A stretch of 64,000 nt of DNA from Saposhnikovia divaricata (GCA_036435485.1 CM071600.1:114134046-114198045); one strand, 5' to 3'. Counted from the stretch's first letter, positions 22,546 through 35,366 are shown. Notes: a model not told the origin generated them from the sequence alone. Program-made: numbers and translations.

Positions 22546-23962
22546 TGATAGAGTGTATTTTATATATACTTTATAGGATTTTATTCCCGCATTTACGGTG
22601 CTTTTGCGAATAATCGTGAGTATTTAATTAGTTTTTGATGAGTTTGTCGCAGGAAATTAAGAATTGCCAAGTTGGAAGGAGTTAAATGATTTTTAATGAA
22701 TTTATGGAGATTTTTAGCTCAAAAAGAAATTACTTTGGGAATTACGAGAAGAGAAGATGAATTTGTGGAGTGAAAATCAGGAAATCTAGGAGAGTTAAGG
22801 CACTATAGCGCAAGGTTTACGCGCAATAGCGCGAAATTCCTCCTGACCAAGACATGCACGAACAGAAATTCCAGGAAGCAAGAGGCGCTATAGCGCGTTG
22901 CAAGGCGCTACAGCGCAAGACCTCTACTGATTCCAGGCGCTATAGCGCAAGAAAAGAGCGCAGTAGCGCGACTCAGAAGCTGGCAGGCAGGAGGTGCGAG
23001 GCGCTATGGCGCGGTTCTGAGCGCTGTAGCGCGGCTTTGTGCGGGGAAATTAAAAACAGATTTTTAATACTCCTATTTCTATTCTAAATGTAAAATAACA
23101 GCTGAGCCTAATTTATTTAGGGCAATTACTTAAGTCTTTTAGCACTATATAAACTCATCTAGGTTATTATTTTAGAAAGAGGGAAAAACACTATTCTATA
23201 TATACAACTTTGTACGCAGCTTTTAGGGATTTTTCTGGAGAACTATTATTTTCTTTGAAGATTGAAGAATAAAGATTTTTTCTATATTCTTATAATTATG
23301 AGTTCTTCTATTAATTCGTGTGTTTTGTTTTCTTCCTTAATTATGTGTAACTAAATCTCTAGTCTGAGGATTGGGTAGTATTCCTTGGTATTCATGTGTG
23401 TTTAATTATCTGTGATTTTCTTGCTTTGCTGATCTGTTATTGAGGGATTAACACAATTAGGGGCGTCATGAACCTTTGATTGGATTTTAGGGATTGTAAT
23501 TACTTGGAAGAGGAGTTGCAATTTTAGTACACGATTTAACAGACATAATTCAAGTATTTGATTGGAAGATTAATATGCAAATTGTGAGACTTATAATTCT
23601 TGGTGCTTATTAGTTTATGATTGTACTTTGATTGTATCACGGAAGTGACAATTAAGGTATAGTTGTAGACAATATATTGTATCTTGGAAGAGAACATTAT
23701 AACCTTAGAAGAATTGTTTTCAGCAGAGTAAGAACGTGGATGTCATAGAGATATTGAATGTGCACTGAAACCAAGTGAAGAACCCCAGTTCTTGGATTGT
23801 TTTCCTCATATATTTTATTCTCGATTGATAATTAGTTTAATTTAGTCTATAAACAAACCAAATATTCTTTTACACTTCTAAATTGTGAGAGATAAGATAC
23901 TTGAACTCGATTTTACATATTAGTCCTTCCCTGCGAACGAACAAAAAAAAATACTGCTAACA
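22546..23962 (+). repeat. Athila 3' LTR
   Basis: 1417 bp, same ends as the 5' LTR, preceded by the polypurine tract AAGTGTGGGG and followed by the ATAAA duplication. It holds the same palindrome cluster at 22800-23035. Confidence 0.93.
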
Positions 23963-24074
23963 ATAAATAATAGTAATTTATCAATAAAATAATAATAACA
24001 TCCCTAATATAATAATTTTTCCCCGGGATTAATTTATTGAAATTTTACTGTTTGTTGAAATGTTGATAACATCC

Positions 24075-24349
24075 CTAGTAATATATATACCACCAATTGA
24101 TGCATGATTTACCACACATACGATGTCGTCGTTGTTACTAATAATCATTATAGCGTTAGCCAGCCTCATCTTCTTCTTGCGGTAAGATTGGTAATATAAG
24201 CTGCCCTTTTTATCTAAGTGGCAAACAACACAAATGTCGCAGTTTCAGCTATGAACTCTCTTGCGAGAACAATCTTACTAATATACAAGTTGCCCCATAT
24301 TACAGCTTTTAAGTGGAGGCTATTGATTATATGAATTCTTCTGTTCGGT
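24075..24349 (+). pseudogene. Truncated LRK10-like ectodomain start (copy c')
   Basis: Near-copy of 45606-45900, including the short upstream region and ATG (24123). A 17-bp deletion after the signal-peptide codons (ALAS) shifts frame to an early stop. A TAT-to-TAA change gives another stop near 24310. Unlike the 45.6-kb copy, it lacks the 4-bp insertion in the SC(E)NNLT region. Homology stops at about 24349, after CTGTTCGG, where FPGS intron sequence begins. This is a duplication breakpoint. Confidence 0.8.
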
Positions 24350-24750
24350 TTGGGTTAGTGGTACTTAGTTTTAGTTGATAGTTGTAGTTACTTATGGAAG
24401 TGTTTAGTTGTTCTCTAAGAACATGCACCTTAAAACATACGTAGTAAATACAAGAATGTAGATGATGTTATATACTGGTGTTATACTCTCTGGCTATACT
24501 ATGATCCCTATGGATGAATTTGTATTAATACTGGTTACAGGTACCTCTGAAAGTAGCCACTCCATTGGATCCACATTTGCTGGGCGGCCAACATCTTGGA
24601 CTTCATGGTGATCACCAGTACGTAAATGCTGGTCTAGCTATAGCCTTAAGCTCTACTTGGCTTCAAAAGACTGGTCATCTTGAATTCAATTATCTGGATG
24701 AAATTGTGAGTTCTCTGAATGAGATTTTGTATTCCTACCGTGTTGATTTA

Positions 24751-25056
24751 TGTAATGAACTGAGATATTACTTCAATTAATAGAGCCACAACTTCCAACA
24801 ACAGTGTATACAAGTTCCGATTGATAATAATTTAAAGATAGATACTGCCTTTTCGAGAGAGGTAGCTCTCTCCCAGTTTAACAATACACAATAACAAATT
24901 ACAGCATAACCCTAATTCCCCTTTGCTACGTGCTTTTATCCCACTTGCACTGTGTTTTTCCCTTTTTGCCCTTCTGTCTGTGAATTTCCTCTTTTACCCT
25001 TTTGTTGACGCCTAGCATATGTAATCAACTGTTGTGGCCCATAGTCGTGTGTTACA
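24751..25056 (-). repeat. Chromovirus 3' LTR (left)
   Basis: 306 bp, TGTAATGAAC...TGTGTTACA, preceded by the target duplication ATTTA and followed by the complement of the polypurine tract (TTACCCCCTCCCC). Confidence 0.95.
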
Positions 25057-26689
25057 TTACCCCCTCCCCAAAGATTCACCTTGTCCTCAAGGTGGAAGTT
25101 AGGGAAACGGGCGTGCAGTAAGGTGGCATTCTCCCAAGTGGCTTCAAACCGTGGCAGTCCTGTCCACTTGATTAGCACCTCCAATCCTTCGAGCAACTCC
25201 TTCCTAGATCCTCGAACATCTAGTAATTCCTCCAGTTCGGTCAGCATTTCCAACTCTGCCGTTAACTGTGATGGAATGGTTGGTGTGGCTGGGAGGGATC
25301 CAACAGCTCGTTTGAGTTGTGATATATGAAACACAGGATGGATCTTACTCGAGTCTGGCAATTTCAGTTTATAGGCAACCTGCCCTATCACCTGTACCAC
25401 CTCAAAGGGGCCATAAAACCTTGCTGCTAACTTCTCGTAGGAACGTTTAGCCAGGGAACGTTGCCTGTAAGGTTGTAATTTGACATATACCAACTCTCCT
25501 ATCTGAAACCCATCATCCTTTCGTCTCTTATCAGCATTTAGCTTCATTCTCTGCTGTGCCTTTAACAGGTAGAACTGCAGCTCGTCCAGTATCGCGTCCC
25601 GTTCCTGCAACAGTTCATCAACACTGTCAACAGGGGACTGCCCCTTGCCCAGCCTGCGAATTAGGGGCGGATCCCGGCCATACAAAATCTTGAAAGGGGT
25701 AAAGTTCGTGGACAGATGAGGAGCAGTATTATAAGAGTACTCTGCCCAGTGTAACCACTTGGACCACGACTTGGGTTGTCCCCCAGCAAAACAACGGAGA
25801 TAAGATTCCAAGGCCTTGTTAACAATCTCACTTTGACCGTCCGTTTGTGGGTGATAAGAGGTGCTTCTCTTGAGGTCTGTCCCTTGAATCTTGAACAACT
25901 CTTTCCAGAACGTGCTGAGAAAAACTCTATCCCTATCCGAGATGATGGAGGAAGGGAATCCATGGAGGCGTACGATTTCCTTTAGAAATGTTGTAGCTAC
26001 TGTTAGAGCAGTAAATGGATGGCGTAATGGTACGAAGTGGGCGTATTTGGACAAACGGTCCACCACAACTAGCACTGTATCAACCCCATGAGACAACGGC
26101 AACCTCTCGATGAAATCCATCGAGATGTCGTCCCAAACTTGAGTAGGTATCGGTAAGGGCTGCAATAAACTGGCTGGTGAATGCTGAGAGTGTTTATTCT
26201 GCTGGCAGGTCACCATTGTTGCACAAACCTGGTGACATCCTTCCGTATTCCTGGCCAAAACCAGTCAGCTGCTAACCTTAAATAAGTCTTTACCTCGCCT
26301 CCATGTCCTCCGACAGGTGAGCTGTGATACACAGTTAAAAGTGTTGGAATCAATGAGGAAGACTTAGGAATGACATAACGCCCTTTATAGAGTAATTTAC
26401 CCCCTTGCACAGAAAATCCCACATGCTCTTTGCGCCCTGCCTCCAAGTCAGCTTTAAGTTGCTGTAACCATTGGTCTTTCTGGACCTCTGTATCTAAGTC
26501 CTGCCAATCAATCTGTACTTGTGATACTAACGACCCTAACTCGACCTCTCCAACTGTTTTTCGGGATAGGGCATCTGCAACCCGATTAGAACTGCCAGGC
26601 TTAAACTGGATTTCAAACGAGAAACCTAGAAGTTTACTTACCCATTTCTGGTAATCACCCCCGATCTCACGTTGTTGGTGTTGGGACAA
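24936..26689 (-). pseudogene. Chromovirus pol C-terminus: RNase H end, integrase, chromodomain
   Basis: Reading from 26673 down: end of RNase H (QREIGGDYQKWVSKLLGF, VADALSRK), then the integrase zinc region (HSSPVGGHGG). A 1-nt shift follows near 26215 and breaks the frame just before CQQNK. The second frame (26258-24936) contains the integrase core (WDDISMDFIERLP, SDRDRVFLSTFWKELF, SYHPQTDGQSEIVNK) and the C-terminal domain (KLAARFYGPFEVV). It ends with a chromodomain (ELLEGLEVLIKWTGLP, EATWE). The chromodomain is expected to direct integration to particular chromatin. The frameshift makes this copy inactive. Confidence 0.9.
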
Positions 26690-27785
26690 TCAGATCTTGG
26701 CACTGCGAATTTCGATACAATAAATTAACGAGTACGAATAGAAAAATCACCTTGTTAACGGTTGATTCCACGCTCTTCTATTGTATTCCCAAATTCCCTT
26801 GAGCGAAGTGTGGCCTTCGTCTTCTCAAGTTAACCTCTCTTCTTGCTCCTGGGTGGCTACAAAATTTTTTCGACCACCCCCCAGCAAGAAAAGAATAGGA
26901 ATATATATAGGCTACAATAGGGATCATGGATAATTAGGTTGGGCCTTCTAATTACATCTTGAGCCTAGCCCAATGTAATTAAATATTAATTCAATCCACT
27001 AAAGAATTAATATTTGCACTACCTTTCCTAATACCGTAATTTAATTAATTAATTCGGTTCCAATATTATTTGCTTATTAAATTCCCCATGTTTAAAATAT
27101 CGCATGTCCATTAATTAAATAAATTACTGATAATTCATTTAATTAATATCTTTTATCCTTGATTATCCACTCAACCTTTATTTAATTATGCCGGAATAAA
27201 TCCACCTGCAGGGTTTCACATAATTAAATCTTTTTGAGCTTTCAAGGGGACATCATTAACCCGAATATTATCAGGACATGGATTCCTTCAATAAATAATA
27301 TCCCACCATACATATTATTTCATCACCCAAAATATAATGAAATAAATCAAAAGAATTATTTCATATATAAATCAAAGCATGTAAATAATATATACGTGTC
27401 AATTATTATTTCCGGATTAAGAACCTAAGCATTAATAATAACATAGAATCTTAGTTCACCTTCTTAATCAGTATAAGGGAACAATTCTAAATTTGATCCT
27501 GTTCAATATACACAAAGTATACTAGTATTATTTATTAGTCAATATAAACTAATCTAAATAATACTACAGCCATTCCAGTGGATTGTCTAACTCCACCTGT
27601 GCTGTGAACCTTATTATATTATATAAACCGTATTTAATAATCTAATATTCTGTATCCCATTTGATACTAGATTATTCACAATATATAATATTTAGACAAC
27701 ATGTAAACATTTAAATGATTCTCAATTAAACCGGCCAGAAATAAATGTAAATACTTCAAATAAATATTTTCAGTATACACCAACA
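26679..27785 (-). repeat. Copia 3' LTR (left)
   Basis: 1107 bp, apparently identical to 32942-34048. Preceded by the GTTGG duplication; followed by ATCTCCCACT, the complement of the polypurine tract. Confidence 0.95.
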
Positions 27786-27832
27786 ATCTCCCACTTATAC
27801 TCAAAATATTCTATGAGTATATCAGTGTTTAT

Positions 27833-30446
27833 TCAATCCACTATTACACAGAAAACTATGTGTCCATCCATCTGACTCCTATCTGATTGGAAATCTGAAT
27901 CAGTATATCCCAAAGGAAATAGATCTGAGGCCTTGTAAATTAACATATACTCGTTAGTCCTTCTCAGGTACTTGAGTATAGTTTTTACTGCACTCCAATG
28001 TTCCTGACCTGGGTTCGACTGATATCTACTAACCATGCCTACAGCAAAGCAGATGTCAGGCCTCGTACATAGCATACATTAAGCTTCCACATGCCGAAGC
28101 ATAAGGAACTGCTTTCATGCTCTCTATATCCTTAGGTGTCGAAGGACACTGCTCCTTGGATAGAGCCACTCCATGCTTAAAAGGTAGAAAACCTTTCTTA
28201 GAGTTCTGCATGTTAAAACGAGCTAATACTTCATCAATGTAGGGCTCTTGAGATAACGCCAACATCCTTTTCTTGCGATCCCTTATTACTTTGATCCCAA
28301 GGATGTATGCCGCTTCACCTAAGTCCTTCATTTCAAATTGTTTAAACAACCATGCCTTTATTGATGACAACATCTTAACATTGTTTCCAATGAGTAAAAT
28401 GTCATCAACATACAGTACCAGAAAAACCACTGCATTTCCCTCACTTCTCTTATACACACATGATTCGCTTGGACTTTGATCAAATCCATATGACTGGACT
28501 GCCTGATCAAAACGAATATTCCAGTCCCTAGAAGCTTGTTTTAGTCCATAAATAGACCTCTTAAGCTTACAAACAAGATGCTCTTGGCCTTCCTTAATGA
28601 ATCCTTTTGGTTGTTGCATATAGATGGTTTCCTCAAGACTTCCATTAAGGAAAGCTGTCTTGACATCCATTTGCCAAATCTCATAATCGAGATGAGCTGC
28701 TATAGATAAAAGAATCCGGATCGACTTAAGCATAACAACCGGCGAAAAAGTTTCCTCATAATCGATCCCTTCTTTCTGAGTATACCCTTTCGCAACAAGT
28801 CGTGCTTTCCAGGCTTTCACCTTTTTGTCAGATCCTCTTTTCTTCTTGTAGATCCACATACATCCAATGGGTTTTACACCTTTGGGTGGTTCCACGAGCT
28901 CCCAAACTTGATTAGAATACATAGATTCCATCTCAGATTCCATTGCCTTTTGCCAAAGATCTGCATCTTTATCTAGAATTGCTTGTTCGTATGTCCTGGG
29001 ATCCTCATCATGTTCACCAGAGACCAAGTCCGAGGACTCTCCCAAAAACATGAATCTATCAGGTTGTTGAACAACCCTCCCACTACGACGAAGCACCGGT
29101 GTGGTATTAGTGACAGGTTGTGCATTTTCTTGTGGTTGATCTACTTGTACTATTGGCACTTGGGGATTATCTGTCCCTCCCACTAGTTCCTCTAAAACGA
29201 TACTACTCATGGGTTTGTGTTTCATTATATAGTCTTCTTCTAAGAATCTAGCATTGGTGCTAACAATGATATCTCGATCCCTAGGACTATAAAATGAATA
29301 ACCTTTCGTTCCCATGGGATAGCCTACAAACAGCCTTACTTCCGTACGAGATTTTAACTTGGTCGCGTTCTTGTTCAGCACATGTGCTGGACAACCCCAA
29401 ATACGAATATGTCTTAGACTTGGTTTGCTACCAGTCCACAATTCTATTGGAGTCTTGGGAACCGACTTAGAAGGTACCAAGTTTAGAAGGTAAGCCGCTG
29501 TTTCTATAGCATATCCCCAGAACGACTTGGGTAAATCTGAATAACTCATCATCGATCTAACACTCTCTAAAAGAGTCCGATTCCTTCTCTCTGCTACACC
29601 ATTCTGCTGAGGTGTGCCAGGTGCAGACAATTGGGACGCAATCCCATTTTCTGATAAATATTCCCTAAATTCTCCAAGCAAGTATTCGCCACCACGATCT
29701 GATCGTAGTGACTTGATACATTTTCCAAGATGTCGCTTCTCCGCACTTGCTTTGTACTCCTTGAATTTTTCAAAGCACTCAGACTTACGGCGCAACAAAT
29801 AAATGTACCCATATCTAGAATAATCGTCAATGAAAGTGACAAAATACTCATAACCTCCTCTTGCTTGGATACTCATAGGTCCACATAAATCAGTATGAAC
29901 CAATTCTAACACTTCTTGAGCTCTATTCCCCTTTGCTTTAAAAGGCCTATTAGTCATCTTACCTTCCAAGCAGGATTCACAAACTGGAAATGGCTCCACT
30001 GCCAACGAGCCTAATGGCCCATCTACTACCAGTCTTTGAATCCTCCTCAAGTTAATATGACCTAATCTTAAGTGCCAAAGATATGTTTGGTTCAATTCAG
30101 AAGGTTTCTTTCTTTTATTTGAGCTAGAAAGAATGTTATTAGTTTCCTTATGTTGCAGCATTGGTTGGATAGGATTAATAATATATAAATTGTCTTGCAA
30201 TGTACCAGAACATATAACTCGTTTATTCATCATAATAGAAACATTACGATCCAAACAAACATTATAACCATCCATGGCAAGTTTAGAAACCGAAATTAAA
30301 TTCCTTCTAAACGAAGGTACATAAAGACAATTGTTCAAAACCAAAATCCTATCATCGCCAAAAGACAATGTAATTATTCCAACTGCAACTACTGCTACTT
30401 TCGTAGCATCTCCCATGAACACATATATCTCGCCATCTCTAAGCAT
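27833..30446 (-). pseudogene. Copia pol: integrase, RT, truncated RNase H
   Basis: Minus strand from 30446. A pre-integrase segment (LRDGEIYVFMGDATKV, HLRLGHINLRR, CESCLEGKM) is followed by the integrase core (VHTDLCGPMSIQARGGYEYF, GIASQLSAPGTPQQNGVAER). RT follows (QMDVKTAFLNGSLEETIYMQ, VLYVDDILLIGN). The frame ends at YAMYEA near 28056. The next frame resumes with MLCTRPDICFAVG at 28075, consistent with loss of 5 bp from a TATGC repeat. RNase H then stops after GHIVFCVIVD at 27833, next to the polypurine tract, so its C-terminal half is missing. No protease DSGAT motif exists before the integrase. Strong family call; not autonomous. Confidence 0.9.
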
Positions 30447-31272
30447 TCTGGATTGCTGGAACCCCAGTATTGTTTGTCTTCTTAGGAAGAGGACAATCCT
30501 GTTTCCAGTGACCTGACTGCTTGCACCTGAAGCACTTGCCCTTAGGCTTTTTCACACCACCTTGAACTCCCACTGCATTAGCAATCTTTCCAGCTTTCTG
30601 TGTCTGAGTCTTTTTCTTCTTCTTACCTTTCGGTTTAGATGAAGAAGCTTTCTCGGCCACATTCACTTGAACATTCTGCTTAAAGAGTCCTTCAGCTGCT
30701 TGAAGTTCTGTCAGAAGTTCCGCGAGACTATACATCCTTTTGTTCATGGTGTAATTCAAGCGGAACTGCTCAAAAATTTTGGGCAAGCTCATAAGGATGA
30801 TATCGATCTGGGTTTCCCCATCAATATCAGCACCAAGGATCTCCATCTCATTCAGATGAGACATCATTCTGAGAACATGATCCCTTACAGGTGTTCCTTC
30901 AACCATCTGAGTGTTCATTAAAGCCTTCATTGCTACTTGCCTAGCAGCCCTATTCTGTTCTCCAAAAAGTTCCTTGAGATTAAAGAGCATATCTGAAGCA
31001 GTGGGCATAGCCTGATGCTGATGCTGCAAAACACCCGACATTGCTGCCAGAATGTAACATCGCGACATCTCATCAGCCTTAATCCACCGCTTATAATACT
31101 CCTTCTCACTTTCGGGAGCATCTTCAGCAGGCTGGTCTGGCTTGGGTTCATAAGTACAAAATTTGTACTCCTCAGCAGTCAACACTATGTCCAAATTACG
31201 TTTCCATTCAATATAGTTCGGTCCAGTAAGTTTGTTATCCTTAAGTATGGTGAATAGTGGATTAAAGCCCAT
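30439..31272 (-). CDS. Copia gag with zinc knuckle
   Basis: A 277-residue Gag on the minus strand starting MGFNPLFTILKDNKLTGPNY, the UBN2/Gag-type opening of plant Copia elements. It is rich in helices, then basic (KPKGKKKKKTQTQKAGK), and ends with a CCHC knuckle (CFRCKQSGHWKQDC). It terminates at TAG 30439 and overlaps the downstream frame by a few bases. The protease domain that should follow is absent, so Gag maturation would need a protease from another element. The frame is intact. Confidence 0.85.
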   Translation of the reverse strand: MGFNPLFTILKDNKLTGPNYIEWKRNLDIVLTAEEYKFCTYEPKPDQPAEDAPESEKEYYKRWIKADEMSRCYILAAMSGVLQHQHQAMPTASDMLFNLKELFGEQNRAARQVAMKALMNTQMVEGTPVRDHVLRMMSHLNEMEILGADIDGETQIDIILMSLPKIFEQFRLNYTMNKRMYSLAELLTELQAAEGLFKQNVQVNVAEKASSSKPKGKKKKKTQTQKAGKIANAVGVQGGVKKPKGKCFRCKQSGHWKQDCPLPKKTNNTGVPAIQNA

Positions 31273-32941
31273 AGTGATCTAATCCTGAGAATCATACATG
31301 TAACACATAATCAGATAGTTGCATAAATCTTAAATCCTATTGGTTTCCTCTAACAATTAATTAAAATTAATGCACTAATATTTAAACACCATAAGTATCT
31401 GGTACGCCACGATGGATGACATATATACCACTTAAATTCGTTTAAATATTACTTCGGTCCTATTACTAAATAATACGCCACGTTAGGGTGGACTATATAT
31501 TATTTTTCATAGCTAAGTGTATACCATTATTAAATCTTAAATTAATAAAAAGACTGGATACCACCATTAAATATTTCAAATCAATAATCGATAATAGGAT
31601 AATTCCCAGATCGGGGGGAGCATTGTCAAGAGGCATCACTTAAGACCCCTTTCTAGACAGAATCATCCTTTCTCTCTATATTGAAATCTATATTCAATCA
31701 GTGGTACCATTCTAATTAATTGAATTCTATGAAACTTGGTACGCCACGATGGGTGGCATGTATACCTTTCAATATTCGTAATTAATTTAGGAAGTTTGTT
31801 CTAGTAATATCCATAACACTACCTGACACCATAAATCATACACCACGATGGGTGGCATGTATATAATTTATATTCGTCTCGGTGTTAAATTACATACAAA
31901 CAATAATGGAGACCATGGGATTTAATTCCTAATTAATTCCCTCACCCACTTAGAATTTTTATTTAAAATTGAGGAATTTTATCTAGATGCATCGCCCTAT
32001 GTTATTTTTTCGAGGTCCACATGTTATAAAAATAACAAAACAAAGAACACATAACATAGCAGCATGCATCATAAAATTAAAGCAATAAATAAAATTAATG
32101 TCCATGTCGTCCTAATTATGTTAAACATGCAATTAAAAATTACACACATAATTAACAACACACATAATAATTATTTAAAGCAATAATTAAAAAATTAAAT
32201 AGCGGAATTAAAATTAAAAAATATAATTTAAATCCACTATTATGGCCCCTTGAAAAAAAATAAATTTCCAGCAATATTCTGCTGAAAAAATCTATTTTCT
32301 GCCAAAAATCTGCTGTGGCGCATCTAGAAGCTGCGTTACTGCCCTGAAAGCTTTGTTGCGCATGACGCACATGCGTTACAGGTCCTGGAAGCCCTGTTGC
32401 GCATGTGCAACATGCGTTACACCCCTGGAAGCCCTGTAACGCAGGACAAACCTGCGTTACTCATGTTTTCCAGAATTTTCACGCGCGCGCCGCCTTCTCC
32501 TCTGTTCTCCAGATCTGTTTCTGTTCGACTTAAACGAAACCAGCAGCCACAATCAACTACGCAGCGGACAATTTTGTTTCTCCGATTTGATTTCCGATCG
32601 AACGTAATTGTTACAAAATACCCGGATTTTTACATAATCCATCAAACAATTACATACAAAACAGATCTAATACAAAACTAATTTTGTAAATCTATTCTAA
32701 CACGATCAACCCTCGTGTTTTACAACCACGATAAACCACGTGGAAACCAAACAAAATAACCACGATTAAACCACGTGGGATCCAAACACATAATTAAAAT
32801 TACATGGCCATAATAGTGGATACTAAACAACCTGCAAAAGATTATTATCCAAGCACACCACTATACACATGCATATATAATTACGACATGGACATCGTAT
32901 CAAAATTCGCAGAACCAATGAACCAGGCTCTTGATACCAAT
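31273..32941 (-). other. Copia 5' untranslated leader
   Basis: 1.67 kb between the 5' LTR and gag. It contains repeated short units: GGTACGCCACGATGG-like words near 31398, 31737 and 31842, each followed by TGGCATGTATA or a variant; and TGCGTTAC-containing words near 32330-32460. The PBS lies at its LTR end. No gene is seen. Confidence 0.7.
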
Positions 32942-34048
32942 TGTTGGGACAATCAGATCTTGGCACTGCGAATTTCGATACAATAAATTAACGAGTACGA
33001 ATAGAAAAATCACCTTGTTAACGGTTGATTCCACGCTCTTCTATTGTATTCCCAAATTCCCTTGAGCGAAGTGTGGCCTTCGTCTTCTCAAGTTAACCTC
33101 TCTTCTTGCTCCTGGGTGGCTACAAAATTTTTTCGACCACCCCCCAGCAAGAAAAGAATAGGAATATATATAGGCTACAATAGGGATCATGGATAATTAG
33201 GTTGGGCCTTCTAATTACATCTTGAGCCTAGCCCAATGTAATTAAATATTAATTCAATCCACTAAAGAATTAATATTTGCACTACCTTTCCTAATACCGT
33301 AATTTAATTAATTAATTCGGTTCCAATATTATTTGCTTATTAAATTCCCCATGTTTAAAATATCGCATGTCCATTAATTAAATAAATTACTGATAATTCA
33401 TTTAATTAATATCTTTTATCCTTGATTATCCACTCAACCTTTATTTAATTATGCCGGAATAAATCCACCTGCAGGGTTTCACATAATTAAATCTTTTTGA
33501 GCTTTCAAGGGGACATCATTAACCCGAATATTATCAGGACATGGATTCCTTCAATAAATAATATCCCACCATACATATTATTTCATCACCCAAAATATAA
33601 TGAAATAAATCAAAAGAATTATTTCATATATAAATCAAAGCATGTAAATAATATATACGTGTCAATTATTATTTCCGGATTAAGAACCTAAGCATTAATA
33701 ATAACATAGAATCTTAGTTCACCTTCTTAATCAGTATAAGGGAACAATTCTAAATTTGATCCTGTTCAATATACACAAAGTATACTAGTATTATTTATTA
33801 GTCAATATAAACTAATCTAAATAATACTACAGCCATTCCAGTGGATTGTCTAACTCCACCTGTGCTGTGAACCTTATTATATTATATAAACCGTATTTAA
33901 TAATCTAATATTCTGTATCCCATTTGATACTAGATTATTCACAATATATAATATTTAGACAACATGTAAACATTTAAATGATTCTCAATTAAACCGGCCA
34001 GAAATAAATGTAAATACTTCAAATAAATATTTTCAGTATACACCAACA
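32942..34048 (-). repeat. Copia 5' LTR (right)
   Basis: 1107 bp, apparently identical to the 3' LTR, followed by the GTTGG duplication at 34049-34053. Confidence 0.95.
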
Positions 34049-35366
34049 GTTGGGTGATATAACGCAGACTTTGTTGATCAGTCCTAATAACGAAATGCCG
34101 ACCCAGCAGATAAAATCGCCATTTCTGAACTGCTAAACATATGGCCATGAGTTCTTTCTCGTATACCGACTTCTGTTGTGCTCGAGTGCCCAGCAGCTTA
34201 CTGTAGAAAGCGATGGGCCGTCCCTCTTGCATCAACACGGCCCCAACTCCAAACCCTGATGCATCAGTTTCTAAAATAAACTGTTTGTTGAAATTTGGCA
34301 TGGCCAAGACTGGAGGCCGAGTCATGGCCTGCTTCAACTTTTCGAACGCTGTCGTGGCTGCAGGGGTCCATCCAAAAGCATCCTTACGAAGTTGCTCAGT
34401 TAGGGGCTGAGCAATTTGTGCGTAATACTTCACATACTTTCTATAATATCCCGTGAGGCCGAGAAACCCCCTTAACTCCTTTAAATTCTTAGGATAGGGC
34501 CACTCCAAAATTGCCTTGACCTTTTCCATGTCAACTGCAACCCCCTGACCTGAGATCACGTGGCCCAAGTAAGCCACCTCTCTCTCTCCAAAGTTACATT
34601 TTCTTCTATTCACGACCAGGCTGTGTTTTTGCAGTTTGTCCAACACCAACTGCACTTGTAACTTATGTTCCTGCCTCGAAGCACTGTAGACGAGTATATC
34701 GTCAAAAAATACCAGGACGAATTTTCTTAAATAGGGGCGAAACACATCATTCATCAGAGATTGAAATGTCGAGGGTGCGTTCATTAGCCCGAATGGCATG
34801 ACCAAAAACTCGTAATGGCCGTCGTGGGTACGAAACGCCGTTTTGTGAGTATCTTGAGGTCGTACCAAAATTTGATGGTAGCCCGATTTTAAGTCCAACT
34901 TCGAGAAAACTTGTGCCCCATACAGTTCATCTATAACCGGAATAGGATATTTATCCGGTATAGTCTCTTTGTTGAGGGCCCTGTAATCGACGCAAAAGCG
35001 CCACGATCCATCTCGTTTTTTGACTAGCAAAACAGGACTTGAATACGGACTAGTCGAGGGTTTTATGATGTCTGCTTGTAGCATTTCTTGGATCAACCGT
35101 TCGATTTCATCTTTCTGGGCCTGTGGATAACGATAGGGACGGACCCCTACGGGATTGGTTCCCTCCTTGAGCACGATTGAGTGTTCATGGCCCCTCGTGG
35201 GTGGCAGGCCCTTGGGTGCTGTGAAAACAGAGTCATATTGTGCTACTGTTCCAGCCAAAAACTCAGGAACCACTGGCCCCTCTTCCTGTGTGGTGGCTTC
35301 TATCATCTCCCTTTGTTTTAGTTCCACACAATAGCCTCCCCCTGTCTTGCGTATGGTCTTGATCAT
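34049..35366 (-). pseudogene. Chromovirus RT and RNase H N-part
   Basis: Minus strand. Reverse transcriptase with DLKSGYHQI, MPFGLMNAPSTFQSLMNDVF and the catalytic FFDDILVYS, then RNase H (FILETDASGFGVGAVL, YEKELMAICLAV, IRTDQQSLRYIT). It is cut by the Copia insertion after RYITQ, and the apparent frame continues only into LTR sequence. It begins with a one-base frame slip against the upstream protease frame at 35363-35366 (stop TGA overlapping ATG). Key RT residues are intact, so the RT decay is limited to the insertion and the slip. Confidence 0.9.

Larger units (their letters stand above)
14036..23962 (+). mobile_element. Athila-type Ty3 LTR retrotransposon, decayed
   Basis: A 9.9-kb element flanked by the 5-bp duplication ATAAA (14031-14035 and 23963-23967). 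LTRs are 14036-15453 and 22546-23962 (TG...CA). PBS TGGCGCCGCTGTCGGGGA at 15457 is the tRNA-Asp type used by Athila. The PPT AAGTGTGGGG lies just before the 3' LTR. Gene order gag, protease, RT, RNase H, integrase, together with the LGASVSLMP protease and MDD reverse transcriptase, fits the Athila lineage of plant Ty3 elements. Several stops and frameshifts inactivate it. It separates the dead RLK from the RLK/FPGS chimera. Confidence 0.93.
26679..34048 (-). mobile_element. Ty1/Copia retrotransposon, LTRs apparently identical, defective
   Basis: 7370 bp with LTRs 26679-27785 and 32942-34048, both exactly 1107 bp (TGTTGGGACA...CACCAACA), flanked by GTTGG at 26674-26678 and 34049-34053. A PBS of initiator-Met type (TTGGTATCAAGAGCC on the minus strand) lies next to 32942. 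The PPT (AGTGGGAGAT) lies next to 27786. It interrupts the chromovirus RNase H between RYITQ and QREIGG. By-eye comparison of the LTRs shows no differences, so it is the youngest insertion here. Internally it lacks the protease active site and the end of RNase H (see gag and pol entries). Confidence 0.95.

Noticed and set aside
27234..27428. 64-codon frame duplicated at 33497-33691
   Set aside because: Identical because both lie in the Copia LTRs; no coding features.
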